From: Candidatus Pantoea varia
GTDB taxonomy: Bacteria > Pseudomonadota > Gammaproteobacteria > Enterobacterales > Enterobacteriaceae
Direction of reading: 5' to 3'
Assembly: GCF_900115075.1 (NCBI RefSeq)
Contig: NZ_FOVG01000001.1
Location: 372,001-436,000 of the forward strand
DNA length: 64,000 nt
Position numbers and translations under genes: made by a program
Shown: piece by piece, positions 10,135-25,100 of the stretch
Position numbering within the stretch: position 1 is the first letter of the stretch
Layout: each line of letters begins with the position of its first letter
Notes under the pieces: generated by a model
What the model saw: only the letters and a program-made list of their open reading frames with translations
Told to the model about the DNA's origin: nothing
Databases searched by the model: none

Positions 10135-13100
10135 ATGGCAGAACTCACGCAAGGCCGTGTAGACATCATCTCGCGCGAAAACGGCACCCTCATCTCGCAG
10201 TCTGTTGGCAGTTCGTCACAAACCATTAACCTCACCGAGCCCAGCGTTGTCCGCATCAGCGGCACCCGCGACATAGTGACGCAGTATGAGCGTCAGGGTA
10301 ACGATCTGGTGCTGCACATGCGTGACGGCCAGACTGTCCGCTATCAGAAATTCTTCCTCGACGACGCCGAAGGCCAGCATAGCGAACTGGTATTCGATGA
10401 TGGCGTTAATCCACCGGAACATGCGCTCTTTCCGCAGACTGCAGAAGGGGCTGAACTCGCTTCAAACTCAATTACACCAACCTATGAATCACTCGACAGC
10501 GTAGAGCCGCTGCTGCTGGCGGATAACGCCAATACGTCAATGGGCGTGATTACAGCGGGCGGTCTGGGTGTGCTCGGCTTAGCGGGACTGGCGGTTGGCA
10601 TCGGCGGTGGCGGCGGTGGAGGTGGAGGTAACGGCGGCGGCAATGCGGGTGGCACCGATCCGGGAACACCGGTCACGCCGGGGACGCCTGCCATCACCCT
10701 GAATGCCTTCGCGGGCGATGACGTACTGGATAACGCGGAGAAAACCACCGATCAGGTGCTCAGCGGCACCACCAGCAATGTCGAAGCCGGTCAGATTGTC
10801 ACTGTCACGCTGGGCGGGCAGACCTACAACACCACCGTCGGGGCGGATGGCAGCTGGAGTGTCACGATCTCAGCCGCCGCGCTGGCGGGGCTGCCGGCTG
10901 GCACAACCACGATCGACGTCAGCGTGACTAACGCGGCGGGCACAGCAGCCACCGGCAGCCTGCCGGTTACCGTCGTTGCTGCCGATCCCGGCACGCCCGC
11001 TGGGCCGACAATTAGCCTCAATCCGTTTGCTGGCGATAACCTGCTGGATAACAGCGAAAAAACCTCGCCACAAACGGTCTCCGGCAGCACCAGCAATGTC
11101 GAAGCGGGCCAGCAGGTCAGCGTGACGCTGGGCGGCCAGACCTACAACACCACTGTGGGCGCAGATGGCAGCTGGAGTGTCGCCATTCCGGCCACCGCAC
11201 TCTTAGCGCTGGCTGCAGGCAGCATCACGCTTTCAGTCAGCGTGACCAGCGCAGCAGGCTCGGCGGCGACCGCCAGCCTCGGCATTCAGGTTCAGGCACC
11301 TGACACTACTCCAGGCACGCCAGCTCTGACTATCGCCCCGTTTACCGGCGATGACGAGCTGAGCAACGCAGAGAAAACCAGCGACCAGGTACTTAGCGGC
11401 ACCACCCGCAATGTCGAAGCCGGGCAGATCGTCACCGTGACCCTGGGCGGCCAGAGCTACAGCGGCAGCGTCGCCAGCGATGGGAGCTGGAGCATCACCG
11501 TGCCTGCGGATGCGCTGATTTCGCTGGCCTCTGGCACCACCACGGCCACGGCAACCGTCACTAATCAGGCGGGAACCGCTGCCAGCGGCAGCCTGACGTT
11601 TAACGTCGAGCCGCCACTGACCGAGCCGGGTACGCCTGTTATCACCATCAATCAGTTTGCGGGTGATGACGTTCTCAGCAATGCGGAAAAAAGCAGCGAC
11701 CAGCTGCTAAGCGGTTCTACTAGCAACGTGGAAGCGGGTCAGGTTGTCACCATCACGTTGGGCGATCAGACTTTCAGCGCAGTGGTGGATGCGCAGGGCA
11801 ACTGGAGCGTCACGCTCTCGCCTGCGGCGCTGAATGCACTGAATGCCGGTTCAGTTGCGATTTCTGCGGTCGTCACCAATCAGGCTGGCACTGAAGCCAG
11901 TGAAAACCGTGCGATCAGTATTGAGACGCCCGTTGTTCCGGGCGCACCTGCGGTCACGGTGGATGAGTTTACCGGTGACAACCAACTGAGCAATGCGGAG
12001 AAAGCCGCCGATCAGACGGTGACCGGCAGCACCAGCAATATCGAACCAGGTCAGGTTGTGACGGTCACGCTGGGTGGTCAGACTTACAGCGGCAGCGTGG
12101 ACGCACAGGGCAACTGGAGCGTGACGTTGCCATCAGCGGCCCTGAGTGCCCTGGCGGCAGGGGAAACGACGTTGACGGTTTCGGTCAGCAATCTGGCGGG
12201 TGATACCGTGACCAGCAGCCTGCCCATCAGCGTGGAAGCACCGGTGACAATCCCGGGCGAACCGACCGTCACCATCAATCAGTTTGCCGGGGATGACATC
12301 CTCAGCAACGACGAAAAAGGCACCACTCAGACACTCTCCGGCACCACCACTAATGTCGAAACGGGCCAGACGGTCACTGTCACCTTAGGGGGCCAGACTT
12401 ACGTGGGCACCGTGGATGGCAGTGGCAACTGGAACGTAACGGTCCCGGCCAATGCGCTGGGCAACCTGCCAGCGGGATCCAATGCCATCAGCGCCACCGT
12501 CAGCAACGTCGATGGGGTGAGCGCCAGCGAAACCCGCGATATCTCGGTTGAGACGCCCGTAACGGAACCCGGCGTGCCAGCCCTGACCCTGAATGAATTT
12601 GCCGGCGATAACGCCCTGAGCAACGATGAGAAAGCGTCCGAACAGGTTGTCAGTGGCACTGCCACCAACGTTGAAGCCGGACAGATCGTCACCGTGACCC
12701 TCGGCGGTCAGACTTATAGCGCCAGTGTGCAAAGTGACGGCAGCTGGAGCGTCGCCGTGCCATCCGCCGCGCTGAACGCACTGGCAGCAGGCACCACCAC
12801 CCTGACCGCCTCGGTCAGCAATGCGGCAGGCGACGCCGTGACGACCTCAGAGTCGATCACCGTTGAAGCCCCGGCGACGCAGCCAGGTGAAGCCACCGTA
12901 ACCATCAACGCGTTTGCCGGGGATGACATCCTCAGCAACAGCGAGAAAGCCAGCGACCAGCTGCTGAGCGGCACCACCACCAATATCGCTGAGGGCCAGC
13001 AGGTCACTATCACCCTGAACGGCGAGACCTTTTCCGCCACGGTTGGCGCGGATGGCAGCTGGAGCGTCTCGATCCCAGCCAGTTCGCTGGCAGCGCTGGC

Positions 13101-16100
13101 AGCCGGAAGCGCGACCCTGAACGCTACAGTCACCGATACGCTCGGCGCGCCTGTCAGTGAAACCCGTGACTTCCTGGTGGAGTCAGCGGGCACATCACCG
13201 AATGCCCCAACGTTAACCGTCAATGTCTTCGCTGAAGACAACATCCTGAGCAACGATGAGAAGCTGGAGGCGCAGGCGGTCTCCGGCAGCACCACCAACG
13301 TCGAAGCGGGCCAGATTGTGACCGTGACGCTGGGCGGAGAGAGCTACAGCGGCACGGTCAATCCTGACGGCAGCTGGAACATCGCAATTCCGGCCGATGC
13401 ACTGAGTGCGCTGGCTGCGGGGGCTGCCTCGCTGGTGGTGACGGTCAGCAACGCGACAGGCACCAGCGTCAGCGACACGCTGTCGATCACCGTCGAGCCA
13501 CCGGTCACAGAGCCGGGCCAGCCCACCATCACCATCAATCAGTTCGCCGGTGATGACGTTCTGAGCAACGATGAGAAAACCAGCGAACAGCTGCTGAGCG
13601 GCACCACCACCAATGTCGAGGCCGGTCAGATCGTCACAGTCACGCTGGGCGACCAGACATACAGCGCCACGGTCGGCGCGGATGGCAGCTGGAGCCTGAG
13701 CGTTCCAGCCAGCGCGCTGGCGGCCCTGGCGGCGGGCAGCGCCACCATCGCGGCCACGGTCAGCAATCAGGCGAGCGTAACGGTAAGCGAAGATCGGGCG
13801 ATTGTGGTGGATACCCCAGCTGAACCGGGCACGCCGACAGTGACCATCGCCCTGTTTGCCGGTGACGATCTGGTGGATAACAGCGAGAAGGCCGTCGATC
13901 AGACGCTCTCCGGCAGCACCAGCAACGTAGAGGCGGGCCAGACGGTCACCATCACCCTGGGCGGTCAGAATTACAGCGCCATGGTCAATCCTGACGGCAG
14001 CTGGAGCACGCAGATACCATCTGCGGCGCTCAGCGCACTGGCGGCGGGCAGCACCGCCATTGCGGTCAGCGTTACCACGGTCGCCGGTGCCTCAGCCGCC
14101 GATACCCGTGACATCAACGTCGCTCCGGCGGCAGGTGAACCTGGCGTAGTCTCGATTAATGAACCGGTCAGCGTGGATGGCTTCCTTAACCAGCTGGAGC
14201 TGAACAGTGATCTCATTATCAGCGGTTCTGCGGTAGGCGTTAACCCCGGCCAGGCCGTGCAGCTTAACTTTAACGGCATTAATTACAGCGCGGTGGTCGG
14301 CGACAATGGCTTCTGGAGCGTCACTGTTCCGGCAGCCGATCTCAACGGCATCACCGACGGTGTGAAACAGATTTCAGTGACCACCATCGACACCACGGGA
14401 GCACTGCTGACGGACTCAGCCCCGCTGAATGTGGTCGCGACTACGCTGCCGCAAATCACGCTGAACGAGAGTGCGATCACCGATGGTATTCTCAACCGGA
14501 CGGAAGCGGGCACCGACCTGCTGATTACCGGCAGCACCGGCAAAGCCGTGGCGGGCCAGCGGGTCGAAGTCGAACTCAACGGTAAAACCTACAGCACCAC
14601 CGTCAATACCGACGGCAGCTGGAGCCTGCCGTTGCCTGCCAGCGATCTCGCTTTACTGACGCAGGGCACTAACAGCCTGACCGTCACCGCCATTGACGAG
14701 GCGGGCAACCGCGTTGACCAGACGGTGAACTTCAGCGTCGACACGCTGCCACCGAGTCTGATTGTGGCAGAGGTCGCAGGCGGCGATGGCATTCTCAACA
14801 GCAGCGAAGTGGCGGCAGGCGTGCCGGTCAGTGGTTCAGGTGCATTGCCGGGCGAGCTGGTGACGGTCACCCTGAACAATGAAGCTTATAGCGCGACCGT
14901 GGATGGACAGGGCAACTGGACGGTGCCACTGCCGCCAGCCGCGCTGCAGACGCTGGCGGATGGCAGCAGTTATGCGCTGACCGTCACGCTGACCGACGCC
15001 AGCGGTAACATCGCCACCCAGACGCAGACGCTGTTAGTCAACACGCAGCCTCCGGTTGCGGCCGTGACCGCACCGGGCGGTGATGGGGTCCTGACCAACA
15101 ACGAACTGACCCAGCCGCTGCTGATCAACGGCACCGGCACCACGGGCGACACCGTGACGGTGGAGTTAAATGGCAAGTCTTACACCGCGATTGTGGGTGA
15201 AAACGGAACCTGGAGTGCCTCCGTTCCGGTTGCCGATCTGGGCTCGCTGACCAATCAGACCTACCCGGTAACGGTCACCGTGACCGATCCGGCAGGTAAC
15301 AGCAGTACGCAGGATACGTCTTTGCGGGTAGCTACAGCGTTACCGGCTCTGACACTGAACGATCTCAGCACTGATGGCGCGATCAACAACAGCGACGCGC
15401 AGCAGCCACTGATCGTCAGCGGCACCGGTGATGACGGCGACATTATTCGCGTCACGCTGAATGGTGTGCCTTACACCGCCGTGGTGACGCCGGATGGCAA
15501 CTGGAGCGTCAATATTCCTGCCTCTGATCTGGCGAATGTGCCCAATGGCAGCCAGACGGTAACGGTGGTGGCGACTGACGCCGATGGCAACATCACACAG
15601 ACCGGCAGTTCATTGATTTTCGCCACCACGCCGCCACTGCTGGAAGTCTCGACGCCGGGCAGCGATGGTTATATCAATATCGCTGAGCACACCCAGGATC
15701 TCATTCTTGATGGGCGCGGCGGTGCACAGGGTGATACGGTCACGGTAACGTTCAATAATGAAACCTACACCGCCACCGTAGATACCAATGGTGCCTGGCG
15801 TGTGACGGTGCCTGCCGCGACTGTCAGCCAGCTGGGCGACGAGATCTATCTGATCAACGTGGCGATCAGCGATGCGTATGGCAACACCACCACGCAATTG
15901 ACCAGCGTCACCGTGCTGGCGGCCACGTCGCCAGCGCTGACCATTGATCCCGTGACCAGCGACAACCAGGTCGACAGCGCGGAACAGCTCACCGACATTC
16001 TGGTCACCGGTAATGTCAGCGGCGTACCGGCCGGTACGCCGGTATTACTGACCATTAACGGACAGTCTTACGACGGCGAGGTGCTGGCGAACGGTCGCTG

Positions 16101-19100
16101 GAGTGTGACGCTGCCTGCCGGATCGCTGGGTGGCTTGGGTGATAAAACCTTCACCGTGGCGATTACTGATCAGGCCGGTAACCCGGCGCTGCCTGCGGAA
16201 GGGCAGTTTAGCGTGGTTATCTCACCCGAACCGTCGCTGTCGATTGCCCCGATCAGTGAAAACAATGCGCTGAATGCACTGGAAGCCCAGAGCGATCTCA
16301 CTATAAGCGGCGGTTCCGCAAACCTGCCGGCTAACAGCCCAATCAGCGTGACGCTGGAACCCAACGGCACTGTTTACACCACGACAACCGATATAAACGG
16401 CAGCTGGACCCTGACGGTGCCCGCTGCCGACCTGGCGAATCTCACACAGGGCAACACCACCGTGACTGTGATCTCCGGTGATGTGCAGAGCACCCAGACG
16501 CTGCTGGTGGCGACCGCGCCGCTGGCAGCCCCGGAAATCAATACGCCGTTCACTGACGGCATACTCAACACTGATGAAGCGAGTGTGGCGCAGACGCTGA
16601 CCGGCACAGTCCTGCCAGGCCAGAGCGTCAGCGTGACCCTGGGCGGTACCAGCTATCCGGCTACGGTCGAAGCCAATGGTCAATGGAGCGTGACACTGCC
16701 ACCGGCTGCACTCCAGGCGCTTGCGCAGGGCAGTAACCCGATTACCGTGACGGTGAGGGATGAAGCAGGTAACAGCACCAGCATCAGCGAACCACTGACT
16801 GTGGATACCGGCATACCGGCGCTGACCGTTAATCCGATTGCCACCGATGGCACGATTAATGAGGCTGAAACCGCCACCGATCTCACCCTCAGCGGCACCG
16901 TTACGCCGGGCAGCAGCGTCAGCGTTGCGTTGAATGGCCAGACCTATGACGCAGTGGTTGCAGCCGATGGCAGCTGGACCGCCACCGTGCCTGCTGCGAA
17001 TCTGCAACAGCTGCCAGATGGCCGTTACGATCTCAACGTGACCGTGACTACCGTGAGTGGCAACGCGGCCACCACGCCATTCCCGATTACCGTGGATACC
17101 ACAGCACCCGACTTCAGCATTGATACCCCGGCGGGCGATGGCGTGCTGAACATTGCTGAACAGAATGCGGGCTTCAGTTTCAGCGGCGCAGGCACTGAAG
17201 GCGATCGCGTCAGTGTGACGCTGAATGGCGTGACCTACACCGGCACTGTTGATGGTGAGGGAAACTGGACGCTGGCCGTGCCGCCAGCGGCACTGGCCGG
17301 TCTGACTAATGGCACGAGCTATCCGGTGGTGGTCACCGTCACCGACGAGGCCGGTAACAGTAGCAGCCAGAACAGTGCACTGACAGTGGCTACCACGCCG
17401 CCTCCGCTGGTGGTCGCACCGATCAGCGGGGATAACGCGCTGAACGTTGGCGAACTGGCGGAACCGCTGGTCGTCAGTGGCAGCGGTCAGAATGGCGATG
17501 TGGTCACTGTCCAGCTTAACGACCAGTTCTACAGCACCACCGTCGGCGTTAATGGTCTGTGGACACTGGAGATCGCCCCTGAAGCACTGGCGGCACTGCC
17601 TCCAGGCAGTAATCTGGTGACGGTGACGGAAACCAGTGTGAACGGCAATCAGACCAGCCAGGTGGTGGATCTGAATGTGGCAACCTCGCCGGCCGTGCAG
17701 CCTGTACTGACCCTCGACAGCAGCACCTTTGCCGGTGACGGCATTGTTACGGCGGCTGAGCAACTGCAGCCGATTACGGTGCGTGGCAGCAGCAACAATG
17801 TCGAAGCGGGCCAGCAGGTGATCATCTCCCTGAACGGCACCGAATACAGCGGTGTGGTCGAAGCCAGCGGCAGCTGGAGCATTATTCTGCCTGCGGGCGC
17901 CCTGGCTGAGCTGGGAGAGGGCAATCAGACGCTCAACGTCAGCGTGATCAACCTCGTCGGGAATACCGCCAGCAGCCCGCTGAACTTCAGCGTGGACAAC
18001 ACCCTGCCGTCGATCGCGATGGCACCGATCAGCGGCGACAACTATCTCAATGCGCTGGAGCGGGGTAACACCGTTGTGGTCAACGGCAGCACCAGTGGCC
18101 TGCCTGACGGCAGCATCGTCACGGTGGTCGCCAACGGCATCACGGCCAGCACTACCGTTAATGCAAATGGAAGCTGGAGCCTGACCTTACCGCTAGAGAC
18201 CTTCAACACGGCTGCGGATGGCCCGCAGACCCTCACCGCCACTGCCAGCGATGTTAACGGCGTACAGCTTGCGACCAGCGACGCCACTTTGACCGTCGTC
18301 GCCAGCACACTGCCGGTGACGACACCCGGCGTGGCCTTTGATGATGGCATTCTTAACGGCGAAGAGGCAGCAGCGGGTGGCGTGATCACCGGCAGCACTG
18401 GCGTCACTGGTGACGGGCAGACCGTCGTCGTGACGCTGGGCGGTACGAACTACAGCGGCACGGTCGATGCGCAGGGCAACTGGCAGGTCGCCGTTCCGGC
18501 CGAGGTTCTGGCTGCGCTGCCACAGGGCAACGCACCTTACACCGTGGTCGTCAGTGACGTAGCAGGCAACACCAGCCAGGCGAATGGCAACATTGTGGTG
18601 GATACCGTGCCACCGGTGCTGAACTTCATCACGCCATCCGATGGCATTATCAATGCGGCCGAGAGCCAGCAGCCGCTGACGCTGACCGGCAGCAGCGAAG
18701 CGAACGCGCTGATTGTTGCCAGCTTCAACGGCACCACTCTGAGCACCACCGCTGATGTCAACGGTGCCTGGTCGCTGGAACTGCCTGCCACGGTTTACAC
18801 CGGGCTGGGCAATGGCAGCTATCCACTGACCGTCACCGCCAGCGATGCGGCAGGCAATGCCACCACCACCAGCCGCGATCTGGCGTTGAAAGTGGATCCC
18901 GGCACGCTGCCAACCCTGACGCTGGATGCCTTTGCCGGTAACAATGTGGTCGATGGTGCGGAACTCCTCACCGATCAACGTCTCTCCGGCACCACCACCA
19001 ACGTCGAGGCTGGCCAGCTGGTCACCGTGACCATTGATGGTACGGTCTACAGCGCCGCCGTGCAGGCGAGCGGGGCATGGAGCCTGACCGTACCCGCCGG

Positions 19101-22100
19101 TGCGCTGGCGGCGATCAATGATGGCAGCGCCAGTTATACCGTAGCGGTCAGCGACGTGGCGGGCAATACCGCCATCAGTAACCTCAACGTTGACGTCAAC
19201 AGCACGGCCTCGGGTCTGGCGATGGATGCGATCAGTCAGGATAACTATCTGAATGCGCAGGAGCTGGGTCAGTCGCTGATTGTCACCGGCACCTCGGTGA
19301 ATGTGCCTGAGGGCGGTACGGTTACGCTGCTGTTTAACAATGTCAGCTACACCGCGCAGGTCTCGGCCACTGGCCGCTGGAGTGCAATCGTTCCGGCTGA
19401 GGCACTGACGGCGCTCGCTGACGGGCCTTACACGTTGACGGTTACTGCCACGGACAGCGGCGGAGCGACCCTGAGCAGCGAGGCCACGCTCAGCGTGCTG
19501 GCGACCAGTCTGCCGGAGCCGCAGATCGTCTCTGCGTTTGGTGATGGTCTGCTCAACAACAGCGAGATCGCCATAGCGCAAACCCTGAGCGGTACCACGG
19601 GTGTTGCCGGTGATGGCCAGAGCGTCAGTGTGCTGCTGAATGGCGTCACCTATAACGGCACGGTCGACAGCAACGGCAACTGGCAGATCAGCGTGCCAGC
19701 AACGGCGTTGGCCACCCTGCCGGAAGATGTCCTGAACTACACCGTCACGGTACGGGATGCCGCGGGTAACACCGGCAGCATTCCGGGCAGCGTGACGGTA
19801 GATCTGACACCACCCACCCTGACCCTGAACGCCGTTGCGGGCGATAACAGCGTCAATATTGCCGAAAGCACTGCACCGATTGTGCTCAGTGGCAGCAGCA
19901 CTGCCGAAGCCGGGCAGCAGGTCACGATTACCCTTAACAATCAGCTCTGGACCACCACGGTTACCCAGGATGGCGACTGGAGCCTGACCCTGCCTGCGGG
20001 TTCGCTGGCCGGTATTCCGGCCGGAGCCTACATCCTGACTGTGACGGTCAGCGATGCGGCAGGCAACCCGGTTACGGAAACGCGTGAAATCACCGTATCG
20101 ACGGCGGCGCTGGCCGTCAGCATTGACACGCCGTTTGGCGATGGTTATCTGAACCTGGCTGAACAGGGGGCGGGTCAGACGCTGACCGGCAGCACCGGTG
20201 TGGCAGGCGACGGCCAGACTGTCACCGTGACGCTGGGCGGAAATGATTATCCCGCCACGGTGGATGCGCAGGGCAACTGGACGCTGAACTTAACGCCGGC
20301 GCAGGTGCAGACGCTGGGCGAGGGAATCAATACCCTGGTCGTCAATGCCAGCGATGCGGCCGGTAACAGCGGTTCGCTGACCAGCGCCGTTACCGTCGAT
20401 ACCACCCTGCCTGTACTGACGGTCAATGCTATCGGCGGCGACAATATCATCAACTCAGTGGAGGTGCTGGAAGCGGTCGCCATCAGCGGCACGGCGACGG
20501 TGGCAGATGCCGGACAGACGGTTACCGTCAGCTTCCAGAGTGTCGATTACACCACGCTGGTGCTCTCTGACGGCACCTGGCAGGTCACACTGCCTGCCAG
20601 CGTTGTGCAGGGGCTGACAGACGGCAGCTATCCGGTTGTTGTTTCAATGATCGATGCGGCAGGCAACCCGGCGGCTCCTGTTCAGACCACGCTGACGCGC
20701 GATGCTGACAGCCTGAACCTGCCGACCCTGACCCTCGGGACACTCAGTGGCGATAACTTCCTTAGCCAGACAGAGTCGCAGCAGGATCTGAGCATCGGCG
20801 GCACCAGTACCAATCTGGCTGAAGGCCAGCTGGTGACGGTGACGCTGAACGGCGTTCAGTACAGCGGCACTGTAGCGGCGAATGGCAACTGGGCGGTAAC
20901 CGTTCCGGCCGCTGCGCTGGGGAATCTGCCGGATGGCGATCAGCTGGTGCAGGTGGTGGCGACGGATGCCTCTGGCAACCCGGCCAGCGCCAGTGGCAGT
21001 CTGGTCGTGCTGGCCAGCGCCCAGGTTCAGCCGACGCTGACCATGAACGTGGTCGCTGGCGATGATGTGATCAATGCCACTGAGGCTACGGCAGATGTTG
21101 TAGTCAGCGGCAGCAGCACTCAACTGGCTGCGGGCACTGTGGTGACGGTGACATTAAGCGGGACGGATTACACCACCACGACCCCACTCGACGCTAATGG
21201 CAACTGGACGGTGACTGTGCCGTCTGCGGCCTTTGCCGACGTGGCGCCAGGAAGCACACAATCCTTTACCGTCACCGCCACGGATGTCGCGGGTAACCCG
21301 GCGACGGCCACTCAGGCGATCAGTTTCAGTACTACACCGCCTGTGCTGACGGATATCACGGTCAGCGCGGGTGACACCCTTAACCTGGCGGAGTCGCTGC
21401 AGGATCTCACCATCAGCGGCACCACTACGGGCGCATTGCCCGTGACGGTGACGCTGAATAACGTTAATTACACCACCACGGCAGATGCTGAAGGGAACTG
21501 GACGCTCACCATTCCGACGGCAGACGTGCAGCAGCTGGCGGATGGCCCGAATGCGATCACTATTTCGGTCACCGATGCAGCAGGCAACATCACCACAGAT
21601 ACCACTACCTCACTGGATGTGGCGTTTAACACGCTGCCAGCGCTGACACTGGATACGCCGTTTGGTGATTCGCTGCTCAATCTGGCAGAGACTGCAGGTT
21701 CGATAACGCTGAGTGGTGACAGTACCAATCTGCCGGAAGGCAGCGTAGTGAATATCGCTGTCGGCGGACTGACTTTCAGCACCACGACTGATGCCAGCGG
21801 CAACTGGACGCTGAGCCTGGCACCGGGTGCGCTAACGGGCCTGGACGATGGACTGACACAGGTGGTGGTTACCGCCGCAGATGCGGCCGGTAATCCGGCG
21901 CAGGCCACCGCAGGCGTTGAGATTCTGCAGACCCCACCGGTTTCCGCTGACTTCGCTGTCACGCAGTTCGGCGATAACGTCATTAACATCACCGAAGCCG
22001 CCTCGGTTCAGCTGGTGACCGGCACCTCCACCGTCGTGGCGGGCCAGACCCTGAGCGTCACGGTGGGCGATGACAATATCCCGCTGTCGGTGACGGTTGA

Positions 22101-25100
22101 TGCCAATGGCAACTGGACGGCAAGCCTGACTCCCGCGGTGATCGCCACGCTGGGGGCCGGGGAACACACCCTGACTCTCACGACCACGGATCGGGCCGGT
22201 AACAGCATCGAAGCGACCCAGACGTTTGTCTCGGCGATTACGCCGATTGCGTTGCCGACGCTGGATACGCCATTTACTGATGGCCGTCTTAACGCGGCGG
22301 AAGCGGCAGCGAACGGCACCCTGACCGGTGCAGTCAACAGTGATGACCCGGCCTCGGTTGCGGTGACTGTCAATGGCACCGTCTATGCCGCGACGCTCAC
22401 AAATGGTGGTTTGAACTGGTCACTGGAATTGCCGTCTGCCGTATTGCAGTCACTGCCGGACGGTAACCTGCCGATTAACGTGACCGTCACTGACGTGAAC
22501 GGCAACACCGGCAGCACCAGCGGGACACTGCTGGTGGCGGTCAACACGCTGCCGGATGTCACCCTGAATCTGCCGTTTGGTGACGGTGCGCTGAATGCCA
22601 CCGAGGCGGCCGGTGAACAGATCCTCACTGGCACCACCGGCATTACCGGTGCCGGACAGACGGTCTCGGTGCTGATCTCCGGCTTTAACAACGGTGCTCC
22701 ACTGGCCGCCACGGTGCAGCCCGATGGCAGCTGGTCTCTGGCCCTGTCGCCAGCGCAGTTAGCCACCTTCACCAGTGGCACGCACACGATTACCGTCACA
22801 GCGACCGATATCGCGGGTAACAGCGACGCGACGGCGCTGAGCGTGGTCACCGAAGTGGCTGTGCCTGTGCCAACCTTTAACCCTGGCGCCTTTGGCGGCG
22901 ACAACCTGCTGAACATCAGTGAAGCCGCTGCAGGCGTGACCCTGACTGGCACCACCGGCAGTGTGGGGGCGAATCAGGCGGTCAGCATTACCGTGGATGT
23001 CAACGGCAGCCTCTATTCTGGCACCGTGGCCAGCAACGGTAACTGGACCGTGGATATTCCGCCGAATGCCCTGAGTTCACTGGCGAGCGGTGCGCAGTCA
23101 CTGACGGTTAACGTGGTGGATGCGGCGGGCAATAGCGCGTCGGCACAGCTGCCGTTCACGGCTGATCTCATCGCGCCGCTGCCTGCGGTCAATCCGGAAT
23201 TCCTGGGCGGCTATGTGAATAGCGGCGATGTTGCCACAGGCATTACGCTGAGCGGCACCACCGGTGAGGTGGGCGCGAATCAGACGATGCAGTTCACGCT
23301 GGGCGGCACCGCTTACACCGCAACCGTCGATGCCAATGGCAACTGGACGGTACCGCTGGCCACGGCGCAGCTTTCAGCGCTGCCGGATGCCACCTATCCG
23401 GTTACCGTTACGGTCACCGATGCGGCGGGCAACAGCACCACGATTAACAGTTCGCTGGTGCTCGACAAAACCCCGCCGGCACTTAGCTTCACAGCCTTTA
23501 CTGGCGACAATGCACTGAACTACGCCGAGAGCATTCAGCCGCAGATCCTCAGCGGCACCGCGACAGGCGCAGAGACTGGCGCCGTCGTCACGGTTTCGCT
23601 GAATACCACGACCCTCGGCACCGCCGTGGTTGACGGTAACGGCAACTGGAGCGTGACGCTGACGCCAGAGCAGATGGCCACCTTTACGGCATCGACAACT
23701 CTGACGCTGGCAGTGACCGATCTGGCGGGCAACACCGCAACCGTGCCGGTCCCGCTGACGGTGGATCTGACGCCACCGCCAGGCCCGCTGGTGACGCTGG
23801 GCACAGTCTCGGGCGACAACATCATCAGCACCCAGGATGTCGCGGGTGGGGTGGTGGTAAGCGGAACCTCGGCTAACCTCGGTGCGGGTGGGGTAGTGAC
23901 GGTGTCGATCAATGGTCAGGAGTATGCGACTACGCTGGATGCGTCGGGCAACTGGTCAACGGCCGCATTGCCAGTCACCGCCTTTGGCAATTCGGACGGC
24001 AGCGTCGGCATAACAGTGACGGCCACTGATGGCACGACGCCGGTGACCACCAACGGTAACGTCCTGATCGACCTTACGCCACCTGTGTTGACGATCAATG
24101 CCTTTACAGGTGACAACCAGGTTAATGGCAATGAAAGCGCCACCAGTCAGGCGATTACCGGCACCGCCGATGTCGCTGAGGCTGGCCGCACGGTCGTCGT
24201 GACCTTCAATAGCCAGACCTACAGCGCCGTGGTGCAGAGCAACGGCACCTGGTCCACAACCGTTCCTGCCAGCGCGATGCAGGCACTGCCCGATGGCAGC
24301 GCGCCGGTGATCACCGCTCAGCTGGCGGATGTGGCTGGTAATGTGGGGACAGCCACCCAGACAGTGACGGTGGATACCGCTGCGCCACTGGTGCAGGTGG
24401 ACGCATTCCTTGGCGACAACCTGATCAACGCCGCTGACCTGGTGGTCAGTCAGGTGCTGACCGGTAGCGCACTGGGAGCCGAAGGCCAGACCATCGGCCT
24501 CTATCTGGGCGATGCCGCGCCGATCGCCACGGCGACGGTGGGGGCTGACGGGCGCTGGAGCATCGATCTTGCGCCGAACGTCCTGTCGAGCCTGAATGAC
24601 GGTGCGCTGGTGTTTGGCGTGCGGGTGAATGACGCAGTCGGCAACCAGACTGACGCCACGCTGACGGTCAATAAAGTGGTCAACAGTGCCCTGACGCTGG
24701 TGGTCGATTCCGTGTTCGGCGACGGCACGCTCAGCGCGCTGGATACCACCGTCGCGCAGACGATCTCCGGGACCGCGCTCTCGGCGGGCGTCGGTGCCAC
24801 GGTCTCCGTGGTGCTGGGCGGCACGACACTCTCTGCCTCAGTAGGCCAGGATGGTAAATGGGCCATCGTGGTGCCACCAGCGGTGCTGGATCTGGTCACT
24901 GACGGCCAGTTGGCGTTAAGCGTCACCCTGACGGATGCCGCAGGCAATACCCGCACCGTGGGTGAAACCGTGACGGCGATTGTCGATGCGGTGCCGGTAG
25001 TGGGGCCGCTTACCGGGCTGTTTGGCGGCGATGACCTGCTGAACATCGCAGAAGCCGCGGCCGGACAGCTGGTGGGTGGCGTGATCAGTAATGCGGCTGA

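Noticed and set aside
16222..19581. Long minus-strand ORFs (513 and 462 codons) opposite the giant adhesin gene
   Set aside because: They arise from the biased codon use of the repeats on the other strand, show Arg/His/Gln-rich low-complexity text, have no ribosome sites and match no family.
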